DNA of 64,000 nucleotides from Chamaecyparis obtusa (lineage: Eukaryota > Streptophyta > Pinopsida > Cupressales > Cupressaceae), in contig BSBK01000760.1 of the NCBI GenBank assembly GCA_027943335.1, positions 1,456,001 through 1,520,000 of the forward strand, given 5' to 3'. Of this stretch, positions 21,587 through 32,670 are shown piece after piece; the first letter of the stretch is position 1, and the number at the start of each line of letters is the position of its first letter. The notes beneath the pieces were generated by a model. The model was not told the origin of the DNA, did not search any database, and saw only the letters and a list, made by a program, of their open reading frames with translations. The translations under genes and the position numbers were made by a program.

Positions 21587-22283
21587 TCACAGGTACATGC
21601 TTCACATGTGGAGAAGTAGGACATCAATCCTACAAGTACCCTGAGAAAGGAATGGATTTCAAGAAGGTGGAGAAGAGAGTCACCTTAACCCAAGGAGAAG
21701 AGGAGGAAAAGAAGTTTGGTAATGCAGATCCAATCTTGCAAGGAGATTCTTGATGGTTAGAAGAGGTATGAAACAACAAAAGGAGACAAGAATATCTATC
21801 TTTAGGAAAAATTGCATGAACAATGGTAAGATTTGTAAGATGATAATAGACTCTAGTTCCTTTGAGAATTTAGTCTCATATGAAATGGTTAACAAACTAG
21901 GATTGAAGAAGTTTCCTATTGATAAGCCATCTAAAGCATCTTGGGTAAGTGATACTCAAAAAATTGTTGTGAGGGAGAAAGCTATAGTTGAATTTTATAT
22001 AGGGGGATATAGGGATCAAGTTTTATGTGATATCATCCCTATGACATGTTTCCATGCAATCCTTGGAAGGCCTTGGAAAGCCTCAAGGAACACAATTTAT
22101 TTTGGTTCATCTAATTTCTATGTGATGTATAAGGATGGTGTAAAGTTTCATTTGAATCCTTTACTAGGTGATGGCATGGAGAGGATTTTTTATTTTTTCA
22201 AGAAGGAATATGTGAACTTGCAGGAGGAGAGAAATTTAAATTTTAAATCCCAACAGCTAGTTAATAATTTGGTGGGAAAATGA
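21587..22283 (+). pseudogene. Zinc knuckle and Gypsy protease, active site altered
   Basis: A canonical CCHC knuckle, CFTCGEVGHQSYKC, lies near 21599. After stops and a frame change near 21745 the protease reads CKMIIDSSSFENLVSYEMV, VEFYIGGYRDQVLCDIIPM, CFHAILGRPW. The active-site triplet is D-S-S instead of D-S-G, a single-base change from Gly to Ser. The last ~18 codons are LTR sequence read through after the pol deletion. Confidence 0.85.
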
Positions 22284-23262
22284 GTTTAGGAGTTTTTTAG
22301 AGGTTTCTAAAGCACCCAACCAATTGGGATCAGTTTGGGAGGTTGTAGGAAGGTTTTTAAAATTTATTTTGATCCATTTTATGAAGAGAGGAATCCATGG
22401 TATGGACTTGTATTGAGAAATTTTTGGACTGTACCCGATTTTGGCAATAAAATAAAGTTTTCTTTGCATTTTATGATCTTTATTGAATGGATCTTATCTT
22501 CCTAGCATTGTGTTGATATTTATGGATGATTATAATTTTATTTTGAGTCCCTTAAAGTTATTTTTGAATATTTTTATAGCCCTTAAGGTTGACTGTACTG
22601 CGACAGTCCTTGATTGGGTAAGGGTTTTCATGAGGAAATCTTGATTCATCCCACTTTCTATGGTATCTATGGTTTGGGATGAATCAAATATGTGTATCAT
22701 TATGTACTAATACCTATTTATGTAGGAGAAAGTCTCATTTTCAAGGAAAGCCTCAGTTGGAGTGTTGATTGCATGGTTTTTGTGAAGAAGTTGGTGCCAT
22801 GGTTATAGAAGCCAACATTCTACCTTAAGAAGAAGGGTATTTTATGACTTGGCTAGTTATATATGGATAATCTAAAGGTTATACATCCATTACATTTATT
22901 AGGAATGTCTTGGAGAGGTGTTTTTGGACAAACCCTTTATTTGGAGGCCCTAGAGAGATCCTAACTAGGAGTTGGATGCTTGGAGGACTCTTGGAATTGA
23001 TCCAAGTGAATTTTTGTCATTTTTTTCCCATAATAAGTCATTGTTGAGAGTTTGGAGTCTTTTTGATAAGAATGGTATATAATTTCTTTGTTAATTTGAC
23101 CTATTTTGAGCCTTAACCAGGGGTCTTGTGTGGGGTTGGCCTATTTGGTCCAAAACAACCTAGGTCTGGGTTAGGATATGTTAAAGAAACTTGAAAAGGA
23201 TATTTGAAAATGTAATTTATTTGATTGGTTCTTGGGGAAAGTTGGGAGTAAAATTCCATTTT
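22231..23262 (+). repeat. Truncated 3' LTR of the gag-protease Gypsy element
   Basis: It corresponds to 19216-20242. It joins the protease frame at its left edge and stops matching at CCATTTT, 23262. Divergence from the 5' copy is obvious by eye, including several small indels, so this element is older than the chromovirus. Confidence 0.75.
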
Positions 23263-24335
23263 CATGGTCTCTCTCACACCAATAAAGTTTGTACTGACCT
23301 CTAATGTCCCAAACACTCAAATGATGAAAACTAATGGTCTACTTGATTGGTGACTTGACTACACCAAAATTATTAGGCTGCATTCTCATTCTTAGGTTGC
23401 ATTTCATTCTATGGCTGCATTTAACTTTTCATCTATAGTTCTCTTGAGCTATTATTTCCTTCCTTCCTTTCTACCAAGGTATTTGACTACAAATCCTTGT
23501 CTTTGATCCTATGTTTTGGGATTGGAATCAAAATTACAAATCTTCTAATGCAGTTTATTGCTAACGTTATCACTTCTTGCTCACTTTCACCTTCATTTCT
23601 TGGATCTCCAAGGCTAATATCTACCCCTTGTACCTCATTTATATTTTGATCCCAAGGGGGCATAATAATATGAGAAATATTTTCATCAATCAAATATCCT
23701 AATCTACAAATCTAGTAATTGAACCTAATCTTGAATTGATCAAGTCAACTAGGACTAAAACATCATCAATCGGGGCATCTCAACTTCATCACTTCATATC
23801 ATGTTGAGATTATCCACATATCCTTTCTGAAAGAGTGTTCTCATCACTTCACTTGGACAACCATCTCTTTGATCTCTTGGAGCATATCAGGTTCTCCAGG
23901 ACCCGTATCAATCTAGTATTATCTCTTAGATGATTAGCTATCTCAATCTACTTGGACATATATTCAATCGCATCACTTCATATCAAGATGGATACTCTTG
24001 TCTTGATTATTTTTCTTTGTTCAATGAGGTTTAGAGTTTAATCTCTATGAGATACCCTGACATCATCATTCTTTGACTCAATGTGTTCCTAGATCACTTA
24101 CACATTAGTCAAAGAGGGCCAAATGTAATCAGCTAAAATTGGTCTAGTAGAACTTGAGCCCCCTTTTTTATCAAATCATCTCTTTATTAAGCATTATTAT
24201 TTAGAGTAACCCTTAAAATCTCCTTTGTGTAATTAAATCAAAAATCTTATATGAAGCTTATATTATAGTCTAATTTCTAGAGCTCACATATTTATTTAAA
24301 TGCTAAAACCTTTCTCTTAATATAAAGTTCCTACA
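23263..24335. other. Noncoding stretch, nothing recognised
   Basis: I see no coding segment, LTR pair or RNA gene. It ends at the CTTTT target site of the chromovirus. Confidence 0.5.
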
Positions 24336-24340
24336 CTTTT

Positions 24341-25202
24341 TGATACAGGAGCATCCTGGGTGTAAGAGCAATCTTGCATCACCCAAAAAAAAATATTTCT
24401 ATTTTTGTATTCAATAAGGGCTATTTTGTGCAGAGCTACTATTTATGGAAAGTTACTATTTTTGGTAATTTTCATATGTGCTCAGAATGATCTGATTTCT
24501 TTCTTGGAGGTTCATTTTGGTCATATAAGTCTGCCAGTAAAGTTTCATTGCTAGATCAAGTGTATATTGGAAGATATTGAAGATTTTCGGTATTGGCAGC
24601 AGGGTACAGAAACTTTAAACTCAGTTTTGAAGGCTTTAGAGGCCCCGGATGAGGTTGAAAATTTGAGTGACGGGTGCTTGCGCCAATCAAGCCTGTAGAG
24701 CGCTTCGTGGTGTTTCCGAAATGGGGTTATAATAGCTGATCGGGTCAACTGGTGATGATTTATGGTCTTCGGAAGTTGGGCCACCTGAAATGGCAGAAAA
24801 TAATTTTCTTCAAAATTTTTGTTCGGGTTTCAAAGGTTATCTTGAGCCGACTATGATGTAATAAAATGTAAAATAAAATAATTCTAAGTTTGGTCAGCCT
24901 TATTGGCTAAAAATTCTGGAACCTTCCCAGGCGGTGGAAAATTGCCTATATAAGGAAGGCTGTATTATTGTCTTAGGCAGTTCAGAATAGTTCTAGGTAG
25001 TAGATCTGGGTAATAGTTCGAGGCTTTGTCCTACAGAATATTGTAAGGGAATGCCCATGTGGCTTTGCATATTGTAATTCTAAAAGTTTGTAATTCCACA
25101 TTTGTGGAGATAATAAGAAGCCAATTTTCTATTCTTGCATATTGTTGTTGTTTCTCTATATCTGTTATGTGTTTGTGGTATTAAGGGGAGCACCCTTCAT
25201 CA
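24341..25202 (+). repeat. 5' LTR of the chromovirus
   Basis: It begins TGATACAGG (the 3' copy has TGATGCAGG) and ends CTTCATCA, giving TGATG/CATCA inverted termini. It contains the TATA box at 24946-24955. Confidence 0.95.
24946..24955 (+). promoter_or_regulatory. TATA box in the chromovirus 5' LTR
   Basis: CTATATAAGG is identical in the 3' LTR at 30456-30465. Transcription would begin a few tens of bases downstream, around 24980. Confidence 0.7.
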
Positions 25203-25204
25203 GG

Positions 25205-25216
25205 TGGTATCAGAGC
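25205..25216 (+). promoter_or_regulatory. Primer-binding site of the chromovirus
   Basis: TGGTATCAGAGC begins two bases inside the 5' LTR and is complementary to initiator tRNA-Met. Confidence 0.9.
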
Positions 25217-25303
25217 AGGATTTCTTGAGTGTGTAAATAGATCACCGACTGTGAGGCAGTTTGCACCAGGACTGTGGCTAGGGTTTCAGTGCGCATCGCG
25301 AAA

Positions 25304-26330
25304 ATGCCTCCATGAAGGGAACGTGGCAGAAGAGCTGATGTTGCAACACCTGAGGTTAGAGAGCTTCAGAGACAAGTGCGAGCATTGCAAGAAGAGATTC
25401 GTAGAGGAATGAATCTTAATGTCAGAGATGAAAGCGAGGATGAAGCCAAAGAAGAATATCAAGAAGGAGAAGCTGAAATTGTGAACCAGGAGGAAGAATG
25501 ACTTTTTCGGGCGATTTCCAAGATTGGGAAAAGACCTAAGATTGAGGTTCCTACATTTTCTAGAAATCTTAACCCAGAAGAATTGATCGACTGGATCAAT
25601 AAATGTGAGGAATATTTTGAGTACGAAAATGTTGAGGATCCTGATAGGGTCAAATTTACGAAGGCCAGATTGAAAGGTCATGCGAAGATCTGGTGGCAAG
25701 AAATTCAATTAGAGAGAAATAGAAGAGGGAAAGATAAAATCACAAGATGGGATCGGATGGTGGATAAATTGAAGCGACAGTTAATTCCTGTTGATTATGA
25801 GCTTGACCTACTGAAGAAAATGCAGAGTTTGAAGCAAGCAGGAAGATCTGTTCAGGAGTATACAGAGGAGTTCTACCGACTTCTCATCAGAATAGGCCAT
25901 GCAAAAGCTGATAAGGAGAAAGTTGCCCAATACCTTAATGGGTTAAGGCCAAGCATTCAGGAGGAGCTGAATCTGGTTTGAATGAACAGTATTGAAGAGG
26001 CATACCAGTTTTCCCTAAAAGTAGAGGAAAAGTTGAACAAGAAGTTTGAGAGCAGACAAAATGGAAGAGGTTGCGGTGGACGATCTGGTGGATGGTCATA
26101 TGGTGGCCGAAATGAAGATCCGAAAAAGAAGGATGAGGCCAGTAGCAGTCAGAATCAGCGAGGAAATAATTCCAATCATTTCCAGGATCAGAATAATAGA
26201 GATCAGAGAGGAAGAGGAAGAGGACAAGGATCTGGAAGAGGTGGCTTCCGTGGAACATGTTTTCACTATGGAGAAGAAGGTCATAGGGCATTTGAATGTC
26301 CTCAGTGCCAAGGAAGAACAGACAGGAGAA
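25304..26330 (+). pseudogene. Chromovirus gag domain and zinc knuckle
   Basis: An acidic coiled-coil head (PEVRELQRQVRALQEEIRRG) leads to the gag core (KRPKIEVPTF, LIDWINKCEEYFEYE, KIWWQEIQLERNRRG, DYELDLLKKMQSL, GLRPSIQEEL) and an R/G-rich basic stretch. The knuckle reads CFHYGEEGHRAFEC: the second Cys of CCHC is Tyr, a TGT-to-TAT change, so zinc binding is probably lost. Stops at 25313, 25499 and 25979 fall in this part. Confidence 0.9.
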
Positions 26331-26459
26331 ATGAAGGCCAGGCCAGAGTTGCACATGTAGATGAAGATGCCAGATCATCAAATTCTGAAGATGCTGAAAG
26401 AGGAGAAACATTGATTAACAGAAGAGTCCTGTTGAGTGGTGAGAATGAACCTGAGCAAA

Positions 26460-26860
26460 GAAGGAGCCTATTTCGCACCAGGTGCAAGTGTGAAGGTAAA
26501 TGTTGTGATGTGATTATTGATAGTGGAAGCACTGACAATTTGGTGTCAGAAGAGATGGTGACAAAGTTGAAGCTCAAGAGATAGAAACACCCACATCCAT
26601 ATCGGATTGCCTGGGTACAGGATGACCACAAGGTCATGGTCAATGAACAATGCCTGGTGAAGTTCAAGATTGGTGGATACCAAGATGAGGTATTGTGTGA
26701 TATCATATCTATGGATGCATGTCATATGTTGTTGGGTAGACCATGGCAGTTTGACAGATGTGCTATACATGATGGTCGTGCGAATACCTATTCCCTGACA
26801 AAGGATGGAGTGCGACATAAGCTAAAACCATTGAAGGAGACTGAAGAAAAGGTATGTGGT
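26460..26860 (+). pseudogene. Chromovirus aspartic protease
   Basis: The active site CCDVIIDSGSTDNL keeps D-S-G. The flap and C-terminal motifs VKFKIGGYQDEVLCDI and DACHMLLGRPWQFD follow. A TAG at 26582 interrupts it at a codon that is probably Gln in relatives. It matures the polyprotein in this family. Confidence 0.88.
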
Positions 26861-26929
26861 AATGCAAGGATAACTTTTTTTGATGGAAGAAATTTCCTAG
26901 ATGGTATGAGGCATGAGCATGTATGTTTT

Positions 26930-28340
26930 TCTTTAATTCCAAAAGCTGGTAAAGAGGAAGTAGAAGATGTTCCTGTAGAAGTTACAGATTTGTTGAATGA
27001 GTTTCAAGATATTGTATCTGATAACGTGCCTGATGGATTACCACCAGTCAGGAAGATCAGTCATCAGATGGACTTGATCCCAGGAGCGAGTTTGCCGAAT
27101 AAGGCAGCACACAGAATGACACCTGCAGAAAGTGAGGAGTTGAACAGACAAGTACATGAACTATTACAGAAAGGATTGATCCGTGAGAGTCTGAGTCCTT
27201 GTGCTGTACCAGCAGTATTAGCACCAAAGAAGAATGGAGAATGGAGGATGTGTATAGATTCTAGGGCAATAAACAAGATCACAATCAAGTATAGGTTTCC
27301 ATTACCACGAATGGATGATATTATGGACTGTTTGAGTGGAGCTGTGTATTTCTCAAAGATAGATCTGAAAAGTGGATATCATCAGATTCGGATCAGAGAA
27401 GGAGATGAATGGAAGACTGCCTTCAAGATAAAGGAAGGACTATATGAGTGGTTAGTCATGCCTTTTGGGCTAACCAATGCACCGAGCACTTTCATGCGGC
27501 TCATGAATGAGGTTCTGAAAGAATTTCTGGGTAAGTTTGTCATTGTTTACCTAGATGATATTTTGATCTTTAGTAAGACATTGGATGAGCATATGATGCA
27601 TATTCGTATGGTATTTGAGAAGTTGAGAGAAGAGAAATTGTTGATTAATTCAAAGAAGTGCAGTTTTGTGAAGAAAAAGTTGGTGTATTTGGGATTTGTA
27701 GTTTCAGCAGAAGGTCTAAAAATGGACCCAGAGAAGGTACAGGCTATCCTTGAATGGCCTACTCTGAGGAGTGCTACTGAGGTAAGATCTTTTCATGGTC
27801 TAGCTAGCTTTTACAGAAAGTTTATCAGAAATTTTAGCAGTATTTGTGGACCCTTGATTGAAACAATGAGAGGGGATAGAAAAGAGTTTAAGTGGACTAA
27901 TGGGGCAGAAAAGAGTTTTCAATTGTTGAAACAAAAAGTTACAGAACAACCAGTTTTAGCACTTCTAAATTTTAATAAGGTGTTTCAAGTAGATTGTGAT
28001 GCTAGTGGTACTGCAATAGGAGTTGTTATGAGCCAAGAAGGTAAACTTGTTGCTTATTTCAGTGAGAAATTAAATGATGCCAAGAGAAAATATTCTATTT
28101 ATGATCAGGAATTTTATGCTATAGTTCAGGCATTGAAAAAGTGGAGGCACTATCTACTTCCTAAGGAGTTTGTTTTGTATACTGGTCATCAAGCTTTGCA
28201 ATATTTGAATAGTCAAGGAAAATTGAATCAAAGACATTTGAAATGGGTTGAGTTTTTGCAGAGTTATACATTTGTTTTGAAACACAAGAGTGGAAAGTCT
28301 AATAGGGTTGCAGATGCTCTTAGCAGAAGGCAACCATTGA
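26930..28340 (+). pseudogene. Chromovirus RT and RNase H, uninterrupted but with a mutated RNase H residue
   Basis: This is the longest open piece (734 codons from 26636). RT motifs: KNGEWRMCIDSRAIN, YRFPLPRMDDIMD, FSKIDLKSGYHQIRI, MPFGLTNAPSTFMRLM, VYLDDILIFSK (catalytic DD at about 27554), LGFVVSAEGLKMDPEKV. RNase H: FQVDCDASGTAIGVVM, KYSIYDQEFYAIVQALKKW with the Glu, FVLYTGHQAL, HKSGKSNRVADALSRR. In the third motif the family has TDHQAL; here the catalytic Asp is Gly (GAT to GGT near 28187). RT looks intact, RNase H probably not. Confidence 0.93.
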
Positions 28341-28479
28341 TGACAGAAATGCAAATTGAAGTGGTTGGGTTCAAGGAACTCAAGAATTTGTATCTAGAGG
28401 ATCTTGATTTTGGTGAAGCTTGGAAGGCTTATACAGAACCTGTTACTCTAGACAGGATGAAATGGCTGGATTTTATCAT

Positions 28480-29812
28480 CCAAGATGATATGCTATTCAG
28501 AGGGAGTCAGTTGTGCATTCCACGAAGTTCTATGAGGGAGAATCTCATCAAGGAGAAGCATAGTGGAGGATTGGCTGGACATTTTGGTCGTGATAAAACC
28601 CTTGCTTTGGTTGGTGAGAATTATTATTGGCCACAATTGCAGCAAGATGTGAAGAAGTTTGTACAGAGTTGCAGAGTATGTCAGATGGTGAAAGGAGTGA
28701 AGCAGAATACAGGGTTGTATCAGCCATTACCTATACCAGAGAAGCCTTGGGAGGATATCAGTATGGACTTTATTCTTGGTTTACCGAGGACACAGCGGGG
28801 ACATGATTCAATTTTTGTAGTAGTTGACCGATTTTCATAGATGGCACATTTCATTCCCTGCAAGAAGACTAATGATGTTGTTCATGTAGCAGAATTGTTT
28901 TTCAGAGAAGTAGTGAGACTTCATGTTTTGCCAAAGACCATAGTTTTAGATCGGGACACTAAGTTTGTTGGATATTTCTGGCGTACATTGTGGAAGAAGT
29001 TGAAGACAGATTTGAAGTTCAGTTCATCACATCATCCACAAACTGATGGACAGATAGAGGTGGTGAATAGAAGTTTGGGAAATTTGCTGAGATGTTTGGT
29101 TGGAGATAAGCCAATAGGATGGGATTTGATTTTACCACAGGCAGAATTTGCATACAATAATTCTGTCAATAGAAGCACTGGCAAATCACCATTCTAGATT
29201 GTATATGGAAGTAGTCCAAGAAATGCATCTGAATTAAGGAAGATAGATAAAGGAGAAATAAGTCATGCTGAAGCTGAGGATTTTGCAGAACACTTGAAGA
29301 ACATCCATGGGGAGGTGAGGAAGCATATTACCAAGATGAATGCATAGTATAAGGCTAAGGCAGATGAGAAAAGGAGGTATAAGGAATTTCAAGTTGGTGA
29401 TGAAGTCATGGTTCATTTGCGGAAGGAGCGGTTTCCAGTTGGTACATATAACAAGCTGAAAATGAAGAAGTTTGGACCATGTAGGATACTGAAGAAACAT
29501 GATTCAGGAAACGCATATGAGGTAGAATTGCCTACTGAGGTAAATATTTCACCAGTGTTTAACATTTCAGATCTGACAGAGTATCATGAAGGAGGTGTTG
29601 AAGATGAGATCATAGCAGCACAGTGGAGTATTCCAGCAACTAGTTCAGACACTAAGGAGATCAAAGATATACTAGACCGTCATGTTGGCAGAAGCACAAG
29701 GAACAGGACATATGAAGAATATCTGGTCAAGTGGAAAGGATGACCTGTTGAAGATTCATCATGGCTGACAAAGGAGGAGGTTAGCCATCTTGGCTTTCCT
29801 TTGCACACCTGA
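28480..29812 (+). pseudogene. Chromovirus integrase with C-terminal chromodomain
   Basis: The HHCC zinc domain runs KHSGGLAGHFGRDKTLAL to SCRVCQMVKG. The core has SMDFILGLP (first Asp), [13 protein letters not shown] (second Asp) and [15 protein letters not shown] (Glu), so DDE is complete. The C-terminal GPCRILKK...AYEVELP module precedes a chromodomain near 29690-29790 ([12 protein letters not shown], then PVEDSSWLTKEEV). Stops at 28838, 29195, 29345 and 29741 break it. In this family the chromodomain is known to steer integration to heterochromatin marks. Confidence 0.92.
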
Positions 29813-29850
29813 GTCGTGATAGGGTCACTTCTCAAATTACCCTGGGTGTC

Positions 29851-30712
29851 TGATGCAGGAGCATCCTGGGTGTAAGAGCAATCTTGCATCACCCAAAAAA
29901 AAATATTTCTGTTTTTGTATTCAATAAGGGCTATTTTGTGCAGAGCTACTATTTATGGAAAGTTACTATTTTTGGTAATTTTTGTATGTGCTCAAAATGA
30001 TTTGATTTCTTTCTTGGAGGTTCATTTTGGTCATATAAGTCTGCCAGTAAAGTTTCATTGCCAGATCAAGTGTATATTGGAAGATATTGAAGATTTTCGG
30101 TATTGGCAGCAGGGTACAGAAACTTTGAACTCAATTTTGAAGGCTTTAGAGGCCCCGGATGAGGTTGAAAATTTGAGTGACGAACGCTTGCGCCGATCAA
30201 GCCTGTAGAGCGCTTCGTGGCATTTCTAAAATGGGGTTATAATAGCCGATCGGGTCAACTGGTGATGACTTATGGTCTTCGAAAGTTGGGCCACCTGAAA
30301 TGGCAGAAAATAATTTTCCTCAAAATTTTTGTTCGGGTTTCAAATGTTATCTTGAGCCGACTATGATGTAATAAAATGTAAAATAAAATAATTCTAAGTT
30401 TGGTCGGCCTTATTGGCTAAAAATTCTGGAACCTTCCCAGGCGGTGGAAAATTGCCTATATAAGGAAGGCTGTATTATTGTCTTAGGCAGTTCAGAATAG
30501 TTCTGGGTAGTAGATCTGGGTAATAGTTCGAGGCTTTGTCCTATAGAATATTGTAAGGGAATGCCCATGTGGCTTTGCATATTGTAATTCTGAAAGTTTG
30601 TAATTCCACATTTGTGGAGATAATAAGAAGCCAATTTTCTATTCTTGCATATTGTTGTTGTTTCTCTATATCTGTTATGTGTTTGTGGTATTAAGGGGAG
30701 CACCCTTCATCA
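29851..30712 (+). repeat. 3' LTR of the chromovirus
   Basis: It is the same length as the 5' LTR and about 97% identical by eye. It is preceded not by a purine tract but by CCCTGGGTGTC, and the LTR repeats CCTGGGTGT 17 bases in. Confidence 0.95.
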
Positions 30713-30717
30713 CTTTT

Positions 30718-31429
30718 ATTAAAAGAACACATTCACATGTGTGCACATACTTAATCTTCATTAATTATAAATTAAAAGGGATTTGTGCTTCCAAATGTTG
30801 TTTTGTCTTATTCTACCTAACATTTCCCATTTTCCTCTTAATCCTCACCACTCCTCTCTACCTAACCTTGCATATCCTTGCATCTCCTTTTGCCTCTTCA
30901 TCTCATCCACTCATTCTTTTGCCTCTTAATCTCCACCCTTTATTCTTGAGCCAATTCCTTTGAAATGAAGATCTTCCTTGGCTCAAGGGTACATTCTCTT
31001 GCATTCTAGTCATAATCATTATTTTTATCTAGATCATCTCAAGATCTTGCATCTTGCTTTCTTGATTTCTTAGAATAATCTTGTCATTTGAATTCTTATT
31101 TTAGCTTCATTTCTAGCTTAATATTGCATTGATAATATAGTTTTTTTCTTGCATTGTTCTTTCATCTCATTCTTAGATTACTAATTGTTTGCATTCATCT
31201 TATCTTAATTTATCATTCTTAGCTTGCATTTTTGCATTTTAGCTCCATTTCTTAGATTTGAATATTCCATTTTGGAGTAGTCAAGTCACTAATCCTTCAT
31301 GCCAATTTGATGAGCATCATGAGAAGGATTAAACTCTCTTCAAATAGGAAGCTATGAGCCATCTCTTGGGATATCATCTTCCATGGATTTCTCTCAAGTG
31401 TAATGGTTCATAGAAGTGTGCCACCTTTT
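30718..31429. other. Noncoding stretch between the chromovirus and the split Gypsy integrase
   Basis: It is pyrimidine-rich on the + strand (many CTT and CATT repeats). No gene or repeat pair is visible. It should be continuous with 24335 and leftward if the chromovirus is removed. Confidence 0.45.
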
Positions 31430-31476
31430 GATCACACAACTAGTAGGGTTGTAATTTGTTTTTTAATGGATAATAT
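31430..31476 (+). pseudogene. Gypsy integrase, first piece
   Basis: The frame DHTTSRVVICFLMDN corresponds to the stretch between the first and second catalytic Asp of Gypsy integrases, and it continues in 44473-45074 after a 13-kb insertion. AATAT at 31472-31476 is the left TSD (right copy AACAT at 44473-44477, one mismatch). Upstream of 31430 the similarity is lost. Confidence 0.65.
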
Positions 31477-32599
31477 TGTTAGAAATTTGGCTAAGTAGGA
31501 TATCATATTGTTGTCATTATGGAAACATATACTCACTATGATGATTGCATAATAGAAGGAAGCAGTCTTGTATGAGCACACTAAAAAAATGTCTAAGTAC
31601 AACAGTATTTACCAGTCTAATCAGAGATAGTTTTGATTAATGATGTTCACAGAAGTAGGTTCAATGCTTGTGCATTTGAACATGGATAGTTATATGTATA
31701 TCAAATCCACATATGAGAGTGAAACTCTATACGACATGTATGGAAGAAGATGTTAAATAATTATAGAGACAATTTTAAGCCAACTTGAACAGAGCAGAAG
31801 ATAGAAGTGATCATATTAAGTTGAGGGATTATTTTGTTTGTCAAAATAATGACTTAACCATGTAGGGATGACATCCTAGATGTTAACCCTAAGGCAGCAT
31901 GAATTATTTTTATATTTTAAGAAGATTTTATGTATTGTAAGCCGACTGGAAGTTATTAATTATAATAACTTGTATATATGTAAGAATTCTGTAATACGAA
32001 GAGCATGTAAGAAGTGCATTGTGATTGTAAGAAGTTGTTATATGATGTGAAGTTGTATATTGTAAGAAAGAAAGAAACAAGACTCTATATATGAAAGAGA
32101 AGAGTCTAGAAAGATAAATCAGAATAGGAAAGTTATTCAGCAATAGTATAAGGTTATTTACTTTACCTTTGTATTTGAAGATATCATTGTATATTGCATG
32201 TTTGGGAAGTGAGCTCATCTTGCAATCATTATTTTTTGTAATAGCAACTCCTAATAGGGTTGAGGCTTCTAACAAGGCCTAGAGTCCTTTAACCAGGACA
32301 TAGACACTATATGTATGTAATAGAATCCTAACGAGGTCAACATCCTTAACTGGATACTTTTGATTAGTGGATCAGTTCTGGGTATCATTCCCACTGGGGT
32401 TTTCCCCTGGCCAAGGTTTCCTTGAGAACAAACATGGTGTTATGAGTTCATTTACTTTATTTCTATACTTGTTATTTAGTTTCCTTAGTTTACTTTTTTA
32501 TGCAAGCTTCAAGTTAATTTGTTATATCCTTAATTGGGCAAAAGTAAAAGTTTGTGAAATAATGATTCACCCCCCCCTTAGTATTTCCTATTTATAAAA
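31477..32599 (+). repeat. 5' LTR of the outer element
   Basis: 1123 bp. The start TGTTAGAAATTTGGCTAAG matches 43347. A TATA-like CTATATATGA lies near 32083. CTCCTAATAGGG-type motifs run from 32245 to 32340. A C-run near 32571 precedes the degraded end CTATTTATAAAA. Confidence 0.87.
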
Positions 32600-32601
32600 A
32601 T

Positions 32602-32613
32602 TGGTATTAGAGC
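32602..32613 (+). promoter_or_regulatory. Primer-binding site of the outer element
   Basis: TGGTATTAGAGC differs by one C-to-T change from the TGGTATCAGAGC of its relatives. Confidence 0.8.
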
Positions 32614-32670
32614 TTAGTTACTTAGAGTAAAGTTATTCAGAGAAATCCTAATAGATTGAGTAAGATCTCT

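Larger units (their letters stand above)
19216..23262 (+). mobile_element. Ty3/Gypsy gag-protease element without pol, + strand
   Basis: A 5' LTR segment (19216-20526) is followed by a PBS, gag and protease, then directly by a second copy of the same LTR sequence (22231-23262). The protease reading frame runs into the repeated sequence without any RT, so pol and the start of the 3' LTR are deleted. The 3' copy also lacks its last ~280 bp. No TSD can be read because both outer edges are unclear. Confidence 0.72.
25304..29812 (+). pseudogene. Chromovirus gag-pol polyprotein, one frame with eight stops
   Basis: From the ATG at 25304 to the TGA at 29810-29812 the frame never shifts over 1502 codons, the usual length for a chromovirus polyprotein. 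In-frame stops are at 25313 (TGA), 25499 (TGA), 25979 (TGA), 26582 (TAG), 28838 (TAG), 29195 (TAG), 29345 (TAG) and 29741 (TGA). Seven of the eight are one C-to-T or G-to-A step from the Arg, Gln or Trp codon that relatives have; 28838 needs A-to-T from Lys. Domains in order: gag, knuckle, protease, RT, RNase H, integrase, chromodomain (see sub-entries). It is a dead copy that was intact not long ago. Confidence 0.93.
24341..30712 (+). mobile_element. Complete chromovirus (Ty3/Gypsy with chromodomain)
   Basis: It has two 862-bp LTRs, a PBS, a gag-pol region in one frame and a C-terminal chromodomain. TSDs CTTTT (24336-24340 and 30713-30717) are identical. I count about 26 differences between the LTRs (about 3%), nearly all transitions, so the insertion is the youngest for which both LTRs are in view. 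The chromodomain places it among plant chromoviruses. Related gags occur at 13500-14615 and 20660-21586. Confidence 0.95.

Noticed and set aside
29915..30208. 97-codon ORF near the chromovirus end
   Set aside because: It lies wholly within the 3' LTR and is broken in the 5' LTR.
32367..32597. ORF ending in a repeated hydrophobic stretch, also at 44237-44470
   Set aside because: Again both copies of one LTR (outer element); the hydrophobic translation is not evidence of an envelope protein.
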